Position numbers and translations under genes: made by a program. A model generated the notes under the pieces. That model did no database searches and was not told the origin of the DNA. It worked only from the letters and a program-made list of their open reading frames with translations. Positions 23,227 through 35,324 of a stretch of DNA of 64,000 nucleotides are shown here, one piece after another. The stretch lies in assembly GCA_004380135.1 (NCBI GenBank), contig QXCR01000056.1:108451-172450 (forward strand). Reading direction: 5' to 3'. The first letter of the stretch is position 1. The number at the start of each line of letters is the position of its first letter. Origin of the DNA: Stemphylium vesicarium. Its lineage: Eukaryota; Ascomycota; Dothideomycetes; Pleosporales; Pleosporaceae.

Positions 23227-26200
23227 TCAACCACCAGCATGATTCCCCGATCCATCATGCCCTCCAAACGCTCCGTTTCCGAAACTTCCGTCGCCAAAGT
23301 AAAGCATATCGTGTGGTAAGTACTCCAAGTCCCATGGCATCATGTCGGCACCAAGCAGCGACATGTCGACGTCTTGGGCGTCAATGACCATGTCGCCAAA
23401 CGCATTCTCCGACGGGCCATTTAACGAGGCGAACGTGGGCGAGAACTCATTTTGTGGCGTGGGCTGCAGCTGTGACGTACTTCGTGTGTAGGAAGTTGGG
23501 TTTTGCAGGGGGGTCCTGATGGTCGCTGGTGAGCCTCCGGAGAAGGGCGAGTGTAGGTTTAGTAATAGATCTGCATCCGAGACCATAACGGGGTCTGGGG
23601 TGGGTATGTTGTTGAACGCTTGGTTTGGCGGCGGTGGAGGCATGGACGCGGAGCTAAATTGTGAAAAGCCTGATGGTGAAGGCAAGGACTGCTGCGACTC
23701 GAATTTGATCGGTGGGTCGGAAATCAGGGATGCGATAGAGGGTTGTGTGCTCGCTGGGCTCGGCTTTGGAGGTGGTGGCTTGGTAGTCCGGCTCTCGCCG
23801 TTCTCGGAGGTATACATGACCGCAACGTTAGTTGACGGAGAGTTCATCGTTCCGGTGAGGGACCATCCTATTGCTACAGAGGAGTCAGTAAAACGATTAT
23901 CATTTCCACAACAAAATACATACCATGGCTGGGATGTATCATAGGCGAACCAGGCATATTGGGTGCCTTTGCGCCTTTCCTGATGGCAGCCGCCATCTTT
24001 GCAACATCCGCGTCAGAGTTTTGTGCGGTCAGATACGTACCCCAACTAAGCTTCCTTCTCCATCCAGGGCTCGTGAATGATGGCTCGGGCCTCGGTGCTT
24101 CCAAAGCACTCTCCATCTCTTCGGTCGTGTACAGCAAGGGATCGCCGACTCCTTTCGCTTTCTGGTCAAGCACCGTCATGATGTACTTGACTCCTGCCCA
24201 GTAAGTTTCGAGAGCTTTTAGCGCACGGTAGCAGCGCTGATAATTTTGATTAGCAGCAGATGCGAGTAAAGTATGTTTGGCGGCAGTATGCTTCTGTTCC
24301 CGGTCGTTGACGTGGCTGGCTGTGTTGAGACGATCAAGCGATTGAGTGGCAGCGGGTTTGTGACCATTTTCGCCGTTGCGTTCAGGGCTCGTAGGACGAG
24401 ACTGAGGCTGAGACGATGCCGAGTGTATTGCAGTCTCTTTGAGAAAGGCACATGCAGCAATGTAGATCGGTTGACTAGACTAGTCAGCTTCACGGTAAAT
24501 GAGCGTAACGTATGGTTGAATATACCTAGTAAATGGATTACCCATGCCAGTCTTCACGTCGATGAGCTCCGTGAAAGCCAGGATGTCGGCTACGGTCTTT
24601 GCGGAAGACATTGAAAGCTCTCTGCTGTTACTTGAGAGCGATTGTGGTGTCCCTTCGAAAGTTCTCAAAAGCGTCGGTTGGTGCAAAAGAACGATGAGCG
24701 TATGAAACCAGCAGTGTAATAGTAGGAAGTTCGTCCCTTGATCCAGCTTCACGTATTGTTGAAAGTTCAGGGCGTTGAAGTGGAGCTTGGGCGACAGATT
24801 CTGGTAGATGCTTGTCAATCGATCCTCCCATACTCCCAATTGTTTCTGTAGCTCTGCTGTTACATCAGCTGGACTCCGGATCCGGTTCAGCAAGTCGGTC
24901 ACGCGACCGTAGAGATGGATGACACGAATCAGAGCAGGATAGGGTAATGGCCATCCGGAAGAGTCTACTTCGTCCAAAGACGGAAAGGTAATCTCGATAT
25001 CGCGATCGCGTAAGGTTACTGGACGACCTGTCCCTGATGATATGACTCTATCCAGGAAAAAGATTGACCAAAACGTATCTAGTCTCTCGCGCTCAGCGGC
25101 TCGCTGTTCTTGTTCTTCGGCACTTCTATCGTGAGTATCTTGCGATGCCGCTTGCTCTGACGATCGCAAGCCTTCTGGGTCGCTCTTGACAGAGTTTGGT
25201 GTTGGTCCGTGACGTCCTTCGTACTTGAGGCCTCCTACAGACTGCATGCCCAAGTCCTGCGCCATGCGGATGGCGATCCCCAGGTACATCCACAAGCCGC
25301 TGTCGCGACTTGCTCCAAACTCGTCGTAAGCCAGGAGAAGCGCGGCTTGTACCACGGCCACACTGGGACAGGGAAAGGCATCGGGGATGGCTGATTTAGC
25401 TCGATGGGCAAATGCTTGGCCGTATTCCGAGCGTTGGATCTTCGGTGTCTCATTTTCGACTTCCTTATGTTCCCCATTGCCTGTCAGCATAGGATGGGTT
25501 GAGAATCGAGCTGCTAATGCGCACACAGCATCTACAAGAATTGCATCCACTTGCTTCTCTTCCAGGTCGCGCATGAAGCGCTCTCTTTGCAGAAAAGGAA
25601 ATGAACAGCCTAGATGAACGAAGAACAGCTTGCACAGGTGGGTAATGAGCGGACTGGGAGACATGGCCGAGGCATCGTATACGGGTATTTCCAGTGGAGT
25701 GCGAGCCTCAGCCGCGGGTGGCGAACCTACAGAGGGTTGCGCAGGCGAGGATTCGACAGCATGTTCTATCAGCGTTAGCAAAGGTTCGAGGTATATTGAA
25801 CAGATGCACAAGATTGGCCCTCTCTTTCCAGTCCGAGTATCGAAGTCGGTTGTGCTCGGCTCCAATTTCCACCATACTCTTCTGAGCAAGCCAACGCCTA
25901 AGTCAGGATATACGTACGATCTGATGTAGTCTGAGCACTTCCATGTTGCTTCCCGCGCACCTTGACGACCATCTGCCTCAAGCCAGGTACGATAGCCGTG
26001 GGGCCAAAGTACCTAAAGTACGGCATCCTGTTCCGGGTGCTCAAGGTAAGGCCAGAACTCCCGGTGGCAATCTCCATCTTGGGCGAAGGGTGGACATTAC
26101 TCGAGTCAGAGGTATGCGACGTCGTGTGCGGCAGAGGCGGTCGCGTGAGCTGAGGATCTATGGGAGGTTCAATTTTCCGGGTGGGAGTGCTGTTGGAGAC

Positions 26201-26548
26201 TGTGCTCTCTCGTCTTGCAGCCGGCTTCTTGTTGCCATCCTTCTGCGCATCGCCTGTGGCGTTGTCGTCGCCGTAACCGGCGCATTCGTGCTTGTTTTGG
26301 GTACAGGTCCCGCATACAGGCCGCTCGCCTACATCCAGTATCAGCATACAAATCATTTTACTTTTAGCTCCAGTTCCGGCAAGCCTACCAGAACACCGCG
26401 TCTTCTTTTTCCGACACGTCAGGCAGGCGGAGTTAATGCGGCGCCTCTTCGCATAGGGACCGTCATGGTTGGTCACAAAACGGATGGGCTTCGGCTGAGG
26501 CACAGCAGCAGCATTCGCAGAAGCCGGCGGAGAGGCACCTTGATTCAT
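23227..26548 (-). CDS. Zn2Cys6 transcription factor with fungal-specific regulatory domain
   Basis: DNA-binding nuclear regulator, target unknown. Five exons: 26548-26389, 26328-25918, 25765-24526, 24474-23924 and 23873-23227, giving 1002 residues; all phases agree. The zinc cluster is C42-x2-C45-x6-C52-x6-C59-x2-C62-x6-C69 and is formed only after removal of a 60-base stop-free intron between C52 and C59. The fungal transcription factor domain runs about residues 230-560, with the DTFWSIFFLDR block. The C-terminal third is Pro/Ser/Gln-rich, as in activators. Intron 2 (25766-25917, 152 bases) is the least certain; it was chosen from donor GTACGT, branch GCTAAC and phase. An in-frame ATG at 26626 could add 26 residues. 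It is divergent from ATP12. Confidence 0.85.
26329..26388 (-). other. Stop-free 60-base intron inside the zinc-cluster codons
   Basis: Donor GTAGGC, acceptor TGTAG, phase 1. Retained, it would insert 20 residues between the third and fourth zinc-binding cysteines; removed, it restores the canonical C-x6-C spacing. Confidence 0.8.
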
Positions 26549-26956
26549 TAAAAGCAGAGTATGAAGCCGTGGATAGGCAGGAATGGCTGCATCAAAGGCG
26601 CCGGAGCGATGATGCAGGGAAGGCAAGTTTTGAGTGGGGTAACGACAGCGAGCTGCGCGTCAAACGGGCGATGGATCACGAGCCAGACCAGACGGTGGAG
26701 AACATGCAGAGGGACGAGAAGCTGTGGGGAAGCAGGCGCATATTCAGAGACGCCAGGACGGGTTGGATCGGCAGACGCTACGAGTACAGAGAGCCCGGGG
26801 CGGAGGTTGTTGACGGGGAGCGATGGTGCGTGGTGCGGAGCGGAGAACCCCAGATTTGGTTTTAGGGCGATGCGCTATGTCCACGCGTGTCTTGGGAAAA
26901 AGTCGGTCCCCACCTGGCCTCGCCCAGCTCATCAACGACACCATCCCCGCATCGTC
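26549..26956. promoter_or_regulatory. Divergent upstream region of the Zn2Cys6 gene and ATP12
   Basis: 408 bases between two start codons on opposite strands. No specific element was identified. Confidence 0.5.
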
Positions 26957-28104
26957 ATGGAGTCAATTCGCCCCGCGCTGGCGAGCATACGCATATCAGC
27001 CCCTCGGAGAGCTTATAGGCCGCTCTACCAATGTCTGCACACATCGGCCGTACGGGGCGCCACACCTCTGCCCCATCCATCGGGTACGCCACCACACTCA
27101 TAGAAGCTCAACCCACCCATTGACACCTGATAGTGCCGGGACCGCCGCCTGAGACTCCCCAGGCCCACCCATCAGATGCCGCTGAGCGAGTAGCAAGGAA
27201 GCGGCGACAGGCCGACATGATGAAGCAGGCGCGCGAGATGCGCGAAGTCTACGCCCCCTCCAACAAGCCCAAGAGCATGCTGGCAAAGCGCTTCTGGAAA
27301 GACGTTGCCGTCAAAGAAGGCGAGGGCGGCCTGCAAGTCTTCCTTGACCACCGCCCTGTCCGCATGCCCAACAAGCAGATTCTCACCGTTCCCACCACAA
27401 AGCCCCAGCTCGCGACCGCCATTGCCCTCGAATGGGACCTCCTCATGAGCGCACAGCAGGCCCTCAAGAACGATTACATACCAATGACCTCGCTCGCCGC
27501 ACGTGCCATTGACATCGAGGCGGCAGACAAGGCCGGCCAGACCAACGTCAGAAACGACATCCTCGCCTACCTGATGCGCGTACTGGCTACCGACACGCTA
27601 CTTTGCTGGGCACCGGAAAAGGTCCACAACGACACGCTACAGGACGGAAAGACACTACGCCAGAAACAGGAGGAGGTTGCTACCGATATCATCGCCTACC
27701 TCCAAGCATACGTCTTCCCCGGTGTGGAGATTAAGCCGACGCTCGACCCAGAAACTATCATCCCCGTCGAGCAGCCCAAGATGACACAGGAAGTGATTCG
27801 CGCTTGGTGCGCAGGTCTGCCCGCTTTTGAGCTTGCTGGTCTTGAGCGTGCGGTACTAGCATCCAAGAGTCTGCTCGTCAGCGTGCGTCTAATCCACGAG
27901 TGGGGCGAGGCGTTTGCGGAATCGCGAAAGGCGACGGGTGCAGGCCGTTTCGGTATCAAGGAGGCGGCTGATGCATCCAGTATGGAGGTTACCTGGCAAA
28001 CGGTGCAGTGGGGCGAGGTCGAGGATACACATGACGTCCAGAAGGAGGACCTGCGACGACAACTCGGTAGTGCCATCATCTTGGTCGGTGGAAACTCGTT
28101 GTAA
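26957..28104 (+). CDS. ATP12: Mitochondrial F1-ATPase assembly chaperone Atp12
   Basis: Matrix chaperone that binds the F1 alpha subunit before assembly of the ATP synthase head. Two exons, 26957-27083 and 27134-28104, with a 50-base GT-AG intron in phase 1, give 365 residues. Exon 1 encodes an Arg/Ser/Ala-rich presequence without acidic residues after position 2, as expected for mitochondrial import. The second exon has the Atp12 body, with KRFWKDV near residue 95, LDHRPVRMPNK near residue 115 and IALEWD near residue 140, all conserved in the family. The intron was placed because the second exon lacks an ATG start and because the join gives a continuous presequence-linker. Confidence 0.92.
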
Positions 28105-28483
28105 GATGTTGTACGACTGTATATACTGTACAATAGACGATAGACGCGTGTAGAGTAAGCTCTGAACCACTATTCAGTATCAATCAAAGGCTATAGAAGC
28201 TACTCCACTTTACTTAGTCGTCTTGTTGTGAGAAAAGAGAGTCAAAGCACTAGGCGACTCACGAGCGCTAGTACCGATTCGTCAGCGCGACCGTGATTGT
28301 TTGAGGCAGGTGCCCTTCTCCACTCGCAGCTGCGATATGGTATGTTTTGGCAAGCAGGCAAACTCAGGGAATAAGGGACAACGTCAATCTCATCGAAAGA
28401 GATATCAAAACGATCAAGAATCTACAATTATCAGATGTATCCAAAACCCCCCTTCATGCAACCATTCATTCCTTCACTCTACT
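28105..28483. other. Convergent 3' intergenic region
   Basis: 379 bases between the ATP12 stop and the oxysterol-binding protein stop. No gene was seen. Confidence 0.5.
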
Positions 28484-31400
28484 CTAAAAGATATCCTCCA
28501 GTCCCGCATCACCCCACGACATCTCACCCTTGGCAACACGATCCCTAACCTTCCAGTACTCGTGGTTAAACTCCCAGTACTCTTCGCCGGTAGTCTCACA
28601 TCTACCCTTGGAGAACCATCGTGGAGTGAATTCCTTGCCTTCGTTCTCCCTCTGCCGCCTGGTAGCACGTTGCTTTTCCTCGACCCGGTTCTTCTCCGTG
28701 GCCGCGAAGTCGTACTCACCGTCTTCCATAGCGCGCTGGTCAGGTCGTAGTCGCGTATCTGTTGGCGCGACGACTGGACGAAGCTTGTCGGGGATATCAT
28801 TGAGAGTGACTACGAAAGGAGTGAGGTTGAAGGGTATTCCGGTCGGGCGCTCGTGTGCTTGCCATACAAGGAAGGCTTTGTTGTCGTCGTGTTTTGAGCT
28901 CTTACCGCTCTTTTCAATGTCCGCGTCCTCAAAGCCGGGGGTGAAGCGCGCGTAGATCTTGTCGTTCCATCGGCCACCGATACTCCAGCGGACTCTGTTC
29001 TCGGCGTCCAGGACCTTTCCGACGACCTGGTATGCAGAGGAGGCTTTCCACCCACGGGGCTTGAATTCGAGCAGGCACTTCTCACCCGTGGTCCAGTTGG
29101 TGATCTCCATGGGGCCATAGTTGTCAACGACGGGGTTGCCAGTGATAATACCAATGACAGACGAGGTGACCTTCTTCCATGTGTACATCTCTTCCTTCCC
29201 GCCATTCGCAGTAGGCCGCAGGCGCAGGAACCAGGTGCCGAGTGGGTTGATGTCGAAAGATTTGCCATAGAATTTGGACTTTACCGCAGATTCGCCCTGT
29301 GTGTTGTTAGTCGGTCCCTTGGTAGGAACCTTCCGACACTTACATAGTAATCCCACTTTTTCGACTCTGCATAAGCAGCACCAATGGGTGGATGATGGCT
29401 GACTTGCTCAATGAAGAAGCGGTAGCCCTTGTCTGGTCTGGCATACTCGTACGTCTCGGCAAGAAGAGGGTTGAAAGGTTTTGCCACACGTCCAATAGTA
29501 GACGCGTACTCTGATGCGGCAAAGGCAGCAACATAAAGCAACCGTTCTGTGGAGTCGGAGCGTTCGGCAGCGGTGTCAAGAAGGTCAGTGTATTCCATAT
29601 CCTCAGCCACACGTTGGAGCAGTGAAGTGGGCTCGTTGAATGATACAGGTAGTGTCATCTTGGTCATATCTTTGCCAATCATAGACTTCAGGATACCCTA
29701 ATCGTTGTTAGCATCGCGTACTGTAGGCTTGAAGTCGAACATGCCCAAAGTGAGATTTTCGGCCTATCGTCTGCGTCCATTGCAAGCCGCTTTCGGGGAC
29801 CATCCTCGTACCCTGCCCAGGCGGTGGCAATCTCCATTTGTCTCTTCTCAAACGGATCTTCAGAGGACTCTGGGACGTTGACCTCCACGTCCTTAGCGGG
29901 GGCGGAGGCGGGCATCTCTACAACCTCGACCTCTCCAGCACCAACAGCATCAAAGAACTCCTCATCGTCTTCTGATTCCGAGTCTGAAATGTCGGCTGCG
30001 ATGTCTGCGAATGTAGCCTTTCTCCTGACCTTCTGGTTCTGGGAACCGACGCCAAGATGCGACCCCATCTCTTTCTCTTGCGCGGTGTCTTCCGCCGCAT
30101 CGGCAAAGTCTTCTTCCTCTTCCTTAATCTGTGGTATCGGCTTCTCGTAGTCTTCCAGCGCTTCCCGCAGCGCCTTCTTCTGCTTCCGCCGCTTCTCTTC
30201 TGACTCGCCTATCCTGTTCTCGAGCTCTTCCTGCTCCTTTGCCACCTTGGCCATGCTCTCTTCCCACATGCGACGCACGTTGGCTTCGCGATCTAGTCGG
30301 TATTGCCAGTAAGCGTCGCGGTCCCTGGATATCCTAAGAAGATCACCGATGAGACCTTTGAGGTTACCGATAGCTGATTCATACGATGCCAATGCTTGTA
30401 GCATCATGGGGTCAGAGATTTGCATGTTTGGCGATCGGTCTTTCTCCGTTTGCAGGGCTGCAGAGACAGATGTCAATAAATCAAGCTGCAGCTTCGCCGA
30501 TTGCGCTGTGATGTTGAATGCGTCCTTGCTCTGCGGCTTCGTCTCGTGACTACTGGTATCGTCGCCAAAGTCATCCTCATCCTCATCATCGCCAGCAACG
30601 GTAGCTGTGCCCATATGGCTGGTCATCCTGTCTAGGCCTCCGCCGTTCATACTTGGTTCGTAGACGCTTCCTGGATCGTCTGTAACGCTGACAGCCGTCC
30701 GCGAAGATGTGGCATCCAGGCTTGGGAATGGCACGTTGAGATTCGATGCTGGAAGAGTTAGTATATGGGACCCTTTTACAGACGAAAAACTACTTACTAG
30801 CAGCGAGGTTCTTGGTGCTGGTAGTCATCTTGGAACTGCCGAGACTGGAAGAGTCGCCTTCGCCCTTGATCTGCTCAATCTTCGCCTGCTTCAGCATCTC
30901 TTGATCCTGGTTAGCGCGCTTCTCCTCTTCGCGCGCCTCGTCCTTTGCCCACTGAATCGCGTTGTTCAAAGCCCAGTACCATCGCTTGGCCTCGACTTGG
31001 TGGTTGGCCTTGAGATGGTACTTGACGGACGACTTGCCCTGGATTTCAAAGCGCTGCTTGTCTTGGGGATCCATGTACAGCTTGGCTATCCGCATGTTGA
31101 TGGCGCCACGACATGCAGAGCCTGTGTCGTCCTGGTGCTTGTAGTAGCTCAACACTCCGTCCTCGAGAACAAACCAGCGCAACTTGTATCCGGTTGTGTA
31201 ATTCGTCCACTTCTTGAGGTAACCCTTCATCTCGCGGGATTCTTTCGCACCCATTCCACTCTCGGCTGCCGCTTGCCCCGGCGGTGCACCAGCGAGGATG
31301 GTCTTCTCTTGTATGCCTCTTTGCGCTGCTGCAGCGGCGGGTGATCGCTTCAAGATGGCGCGTGTGCGGTCGTCTTTGGTGTAGTCCTGAGGAAGCTTGC

Positions 31401-32498
31401 CTTTGCGATCACGACGGAAGGGATCGGCGCCGTTCAGGAGCAGCAGCTGAGCCAGCTTCACATCCTTCTTCTTCGCAGCCTCATGCAGAAGCGTGCCTCC
31501 CGCGTCCACGACGACTGGATCAGTGGCCAGTTCGCCACCATTGACGTCGAGCGTACTCTTTACGCGCTCGTTTTGCAGGATCTTCTCCAACGCGTCCATG
31601 TCACCAGACATGACCATCTGTTGTATCTTCTTCACATTGGTGTCGATGAAGATTGACCGTGACAGCTGCAGCTGCTGGAAGATATCCGGTGTGCGCGCGA
31701 GGTCTAGAGGGTTTTGACCGTTGTAGTTAGTCACCGAGTCGTTGATACCGGGCTGATCTAGCAGCATGCGCACGACAGGAGTGCGCCCGAGGGTAGCGGC
31801 AAGGTGGAGCGGGGTGTTGCCATCGCGGTCGCGGCCGTTGATGTCGATGGGCGAGTCTGGTGTTGCTGTCGCGTTTGATAGCACGAATTCGATTACTGGT
31901 ACCTCGGCGCACTGTATCGCCAGGTGGAGGATCGAAGTTCCCTCTGTGCGTGCGCTGGGTAGCTGCAATGACGACCTGCTGTTCTCTCCGTCTGCCGGCC
32001 CTGACTGTTCCCTGATTGCGCGCGATATAGCTGCCGTATCCCCGTTGCGCAGCGACTCAAACACCCTAAACAGCTTCACAGACTGCTCTATCGATGTTGC
32101 CTTTGTGGGAGAGGTGGGCGTCTGCTGGAAGCTCGGCGACGAGGGAGTGAGGCCCTCCTGCGATGCCCCCGCGTTGGACATGCTGGTCGAAAGATGCGGG
32201 TTCTTCTTGGACAAACTACGACTGTGACCGGACGTGTTGTGCCCTTTGATCTGCGAGGCTTGTTGTGAGGTGGCCGACGTAGCTGAACCGGGCGGGGAAG
32301 TGTCGTTGGGCTCGAGCGTGCCTCCTTCGGCCTTTGACGACACGCGCGACAGGAGGTTCTTGACGCTGGCCGACTTGGAGCGCTTGTGCCTGCGTGGGCC
32401 GTCAACAGCGGTTCTGGCGTACAGAGGACCTTCTCCTCCACACCTTTCCCCCCGCCATGACGGCAGGAGGGCTTGGGGCGGAGCACTTACCCTTCCAT
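28484..32498 (-). CDS. Oxysterol-binding protein with ankyrin, PH and ORD domains (Osh1/Osh2 type)
   Basis: Lipid-transfer protein for sterol and phosphoinositide exchange at membrane contact sites. Five exons: 32498-32491, 32389-30798, 30748-29745, 29697-29344 and 29296-28484, 1256 residues. The first exon is only 8 bases (ATGGAAGG), inferred because the reading frame upstream of 32389 has no ATG and a clean GTAAGT donor follows this ATG. Domains: ankyrin repeats about 150-340; PH domain about 388-485; an acidic tract with EEFFDAVG near 795, which resembles an FFAT motif for ER VAP binding; ORD from about 868 to the end, with the signature EQVSHHPP near 967. Intron 29698-29744 starts with GC instead of GT. 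Its removal joins ISLW to GILKSMIGKD, a conserved ORD start. Confidence 0.88.
29698..29744 (-). other. Probable GC-AG intron (47 bases) in the oxysterol-binding protein gene
   Basis: On the minus strand it begins GCATGT, has a GCTAAC branch site and ends TTAG. No GT donor gives the conserved join. Confidence 0.75.
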
Positions 32499-33501
32499 GG
32501 CTATATGATTGGCCCGTTAGCCAAGCGATGCGGGCCTCTGTCAGACGTGTGCGGAGACGAGCGAGGGGTTGCACACTTGTGGGATCCGAGGGGCAAGGTT
32601 CGAAAAGCAAAAAATGAAAAATGTACGGCGATTGTTGCAACTCTGTAGCATCTATCTGGGATTCTAGCGCAGTGACGGCGGGGCTCTCCAACGCTTTGGG
32701 GGCTTCCGCCAGTAATCCAGCCCGCCACTCCAGCGAATCACGACCACGGTTCCGCCAGATTGGCCTGTCCCGTTGGACGTCACACCCGCTCGCCGTTGCT
32801 GTAGATCGACGTCAGCGCGAACCGTAAGCAAACCGCTGCAAGTCTGTCGCACGCGGACCGTACACACTTTGGCCTGATGACGTTGTTCTGCCATGTTTAG
32901 GACCGCAAAACGGAACTGGACCCCGAGAAGCATCTTCGTGCCGCTATTATTTCACACTACTGGCGTTGCGGTATTAAATTCACTTATTATCGACGGTTGG
33001 GAAAGGTTCAAAGAATAAAAGGTTTTCGAATGTGGCCATTCTCTAACGGCACGACTGGAGGAATATTTTGTCTGAATTCACTCAGGTATCCGTGTCTACC
33101 AACGACCTTACCTAGGTATCAGTGAACCACTAAAAATATCCCAGAAAATTCATCTCCCCTCATCGACTTTGCGACTTTGCGCATACCCATGTACAATCCC
33201 ATATCAAACCATTTCCATCGCTACTCATAACTATTCTCAATATCCCGTCCCCAATGCTCCCACTCCAACAGCCCCTCATGGTCCGCTGCCCTCTCCGCCT
33301 CATGCAGCCGCTAGCGCCATCTAGACGGCGATAGCCTAGTTCCGTTTCGAACAGCGCTGCAGCCATTCTCTTCTCGTGGAAGAGAGAAAGCCGCAGCACG
33401 TCGTATTCTATACACGTCAACCGCTCCAGGTGCGGGTCGCGTTGCCATCTGCTCACTTATAACCTTGCCTGAGCACTCGACCAACTAGCAAAACGCATGG
33501 A
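32499..33501. other. Intergenic, 1.0 kb
   Basis: Upstream region of the oxysterol-binding protein gene and 3' flank of the amidase gene. The palindromic ACCTAGGTAT lies at 33110-33119. No coding sequence is supported. Confidence 0.5.
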
Positions 33502-35324
33502 TCACAGATTCCTGACTGGTATGTTCCTTTCCAGATATCCATACCACCTTGGCGATGATCTCCTGAGAGCGCCATCGGTGCTTAGCTGAACATCTTCAAT
33601 GGCGCTCGCCCACTTCAGCAGACTCGCCTCACTCCAAGCCGTTCCCATTAGTGCCAGCCCATATGGCATACCGGTACTCGAATGCACGCCAGCCGGGAGA
33701 GTAATCATCGGGTAGCCAGCTTGCGCAGCGACCTGATAGGTTTGGCCAACATCCGGAGGTACAAGCAGTGCATCAAGCGGTCGGCCATTATTTGCGAGCG
33801 CGGCATCGATGCCCTCCTCACGGGTACTTTGTTGAGTAAAAGCAAGCGCTTGGAAGTAGGTATCGTTCATCAACCTTTTGGACTCCAGCGAAGCGAGAAG
33901 ACCGTCCTGTCCAGAATAGAAAGCAGCTATTCCCAGCGGCCAAGGGTTTCCTCCTTCCGTACCATCGTTTGCATAGTTGTATGCTACAATGTCTTCTAGG
34001 CTGCGGATTTTGGTATTCTCGAGCTCAGAGAGATAGTCTCTGATGTTGTTGTAAAAGTCGACTTTTACGACCGTGTACTCCGACTCATTTGCATAGCCAC
34101 GAGCACTTCCGTAGTCCCAGTCCCAACCATCCGGCGACACAATCGTTTCGTAGTTGGGCAGCTCCGTGTTGTTGATTACTAATCCGCCGACGCTTTCAAT
34201 CAGTGAGATAACTGTCAAAAGTTGCGACTTTTGCTTCTCGTCAGCGTACACCCAAAAGCTGTTCCAAGGTAGACCAAAAGTCGCATTGCGCAGCGCAGAT
34301 CGGTCTGTCAGGTACTGCAGATAACCTCCAGCTGGAGTTTTGCCCTCTTGTGCAAGCGTGTAGTTGTCGCGTGCATCGACTCCATAGATGGCGTCGAATG
34401 CATATGCAGCGTCGCGAAGCGTCCGCCCGAATGTGCCGACAGTATCCTGGTGAATACTCTCTGGAATCACCCCGGCTCGCGACGTAAGCCCAACTGTAGG
34501 CTTGATCCCGACCAGGGCGTTGCGCTCCGCTGGATTGATGACACTGCCATCTGTTTCAGTACCTGCTAGCTGTTAGAATAAGACCAGAAAGTACGCTGCG
34601 ATCTTAGCTTGCCTAGCGAAAAAGTGACAACATTAGCAGCCACCGCCGCGGCGCTTCCCGAGCTACTACCACCAGGGTTCAGAGTCAGATTATACGGACT
34701 TCGCGCCTGACCGCCTCTTGGTGAGTAGCCTTCCGAGTAGTTGTTCGAGCGCATATCGGCCCATTCCGACAGTGTCGCTTTGCCCATCAAAAGCGCACCA
34801 GCTTCTCGTAATTTCGCAACGACATGCGCATCGCGAGGTACCACACTACCCATCAACGCCCAACTTCCCGCTGTGGTCTCCATTCGGTCTTTTGTTGCGA
34901 TGTTGTCCTTGACGATGAATGGCACACCGTGCAAGGGCCCTCTCACATGGCCCGCCGCACGCTCGGCGTCAAGAGCAGCTGCTATTTTCTCCGCGTCCGG
35001 GTTGAGCTCAATGATTGAATTGATGTACTTATCCACTTGGTAAATTCTGTTCAAATAGCATTTCAAGAGCTCAACGGACGTAAGAATGCGATCGTTCATG
35101 TACCCTTGTAGTTGATCGATGGTGGCTTCTTCAAGCTGGACTCCTGCGCAAATTGGCATAGGGAACAACGCAGTCGTTTCCGCTGCATTTTGCGGTGGGA
35201 AAAAGTAAGGATAAGGTTGTTGCAACGGGTTGACATCAAGGGCGCATGTCGTGTTCGCCTGCACTTCGCAAGCTACTCCCAACGTCGCGCCTAGGGCGAG
35301 GACAGAAAGAGACTTTGTGATCAT
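33502..35324 (-). CDS. Secreted amidase-signature hydrolase
   Basis: Hydrolase of amide bonds; substrate unknown. Two exons, 35324-34613 and 34562-33502, give 590 residues. A signal peptide covers roughly the first 20-23 residues, so it probably acts outside the cell or in the secretory path; several N-glycosylation sites follow. The Ser-cisSer-Lys triad is visible as K139 (in FIVKDN), S220 (in GGSSSGS) and S244 (in TETDGS). The S220-S244 spacing of 24 is the same as in fatty acid amide hydrolase, and it arises only if a 50-base intron beginning GC (34563-34612) is removed. It lies next to the lipid-type cluster, read in the same direction as the MFS gene, and may belong to it; fatty-acyl amides are one possible substrate class. 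Confidence 0.9.
34563..34612 (-). other. Probable GC-AG intron (50 bases) in the amidase gene
   Basis: Minus-strand donor is G|GCAAGC, the usual GC-AG consensus; the acceptor is GCAG. Phase 1 on both sides. Its removal produces the invariant distance between the two catalytic serines. Confidence 0.8.

Noticed and set aside
25943..26551. 202-codon plus-strand frame opposite the zinc-cluster exons
   Set aside because: Antisense of exons whose zinc-cluster pattern is unambiguous.
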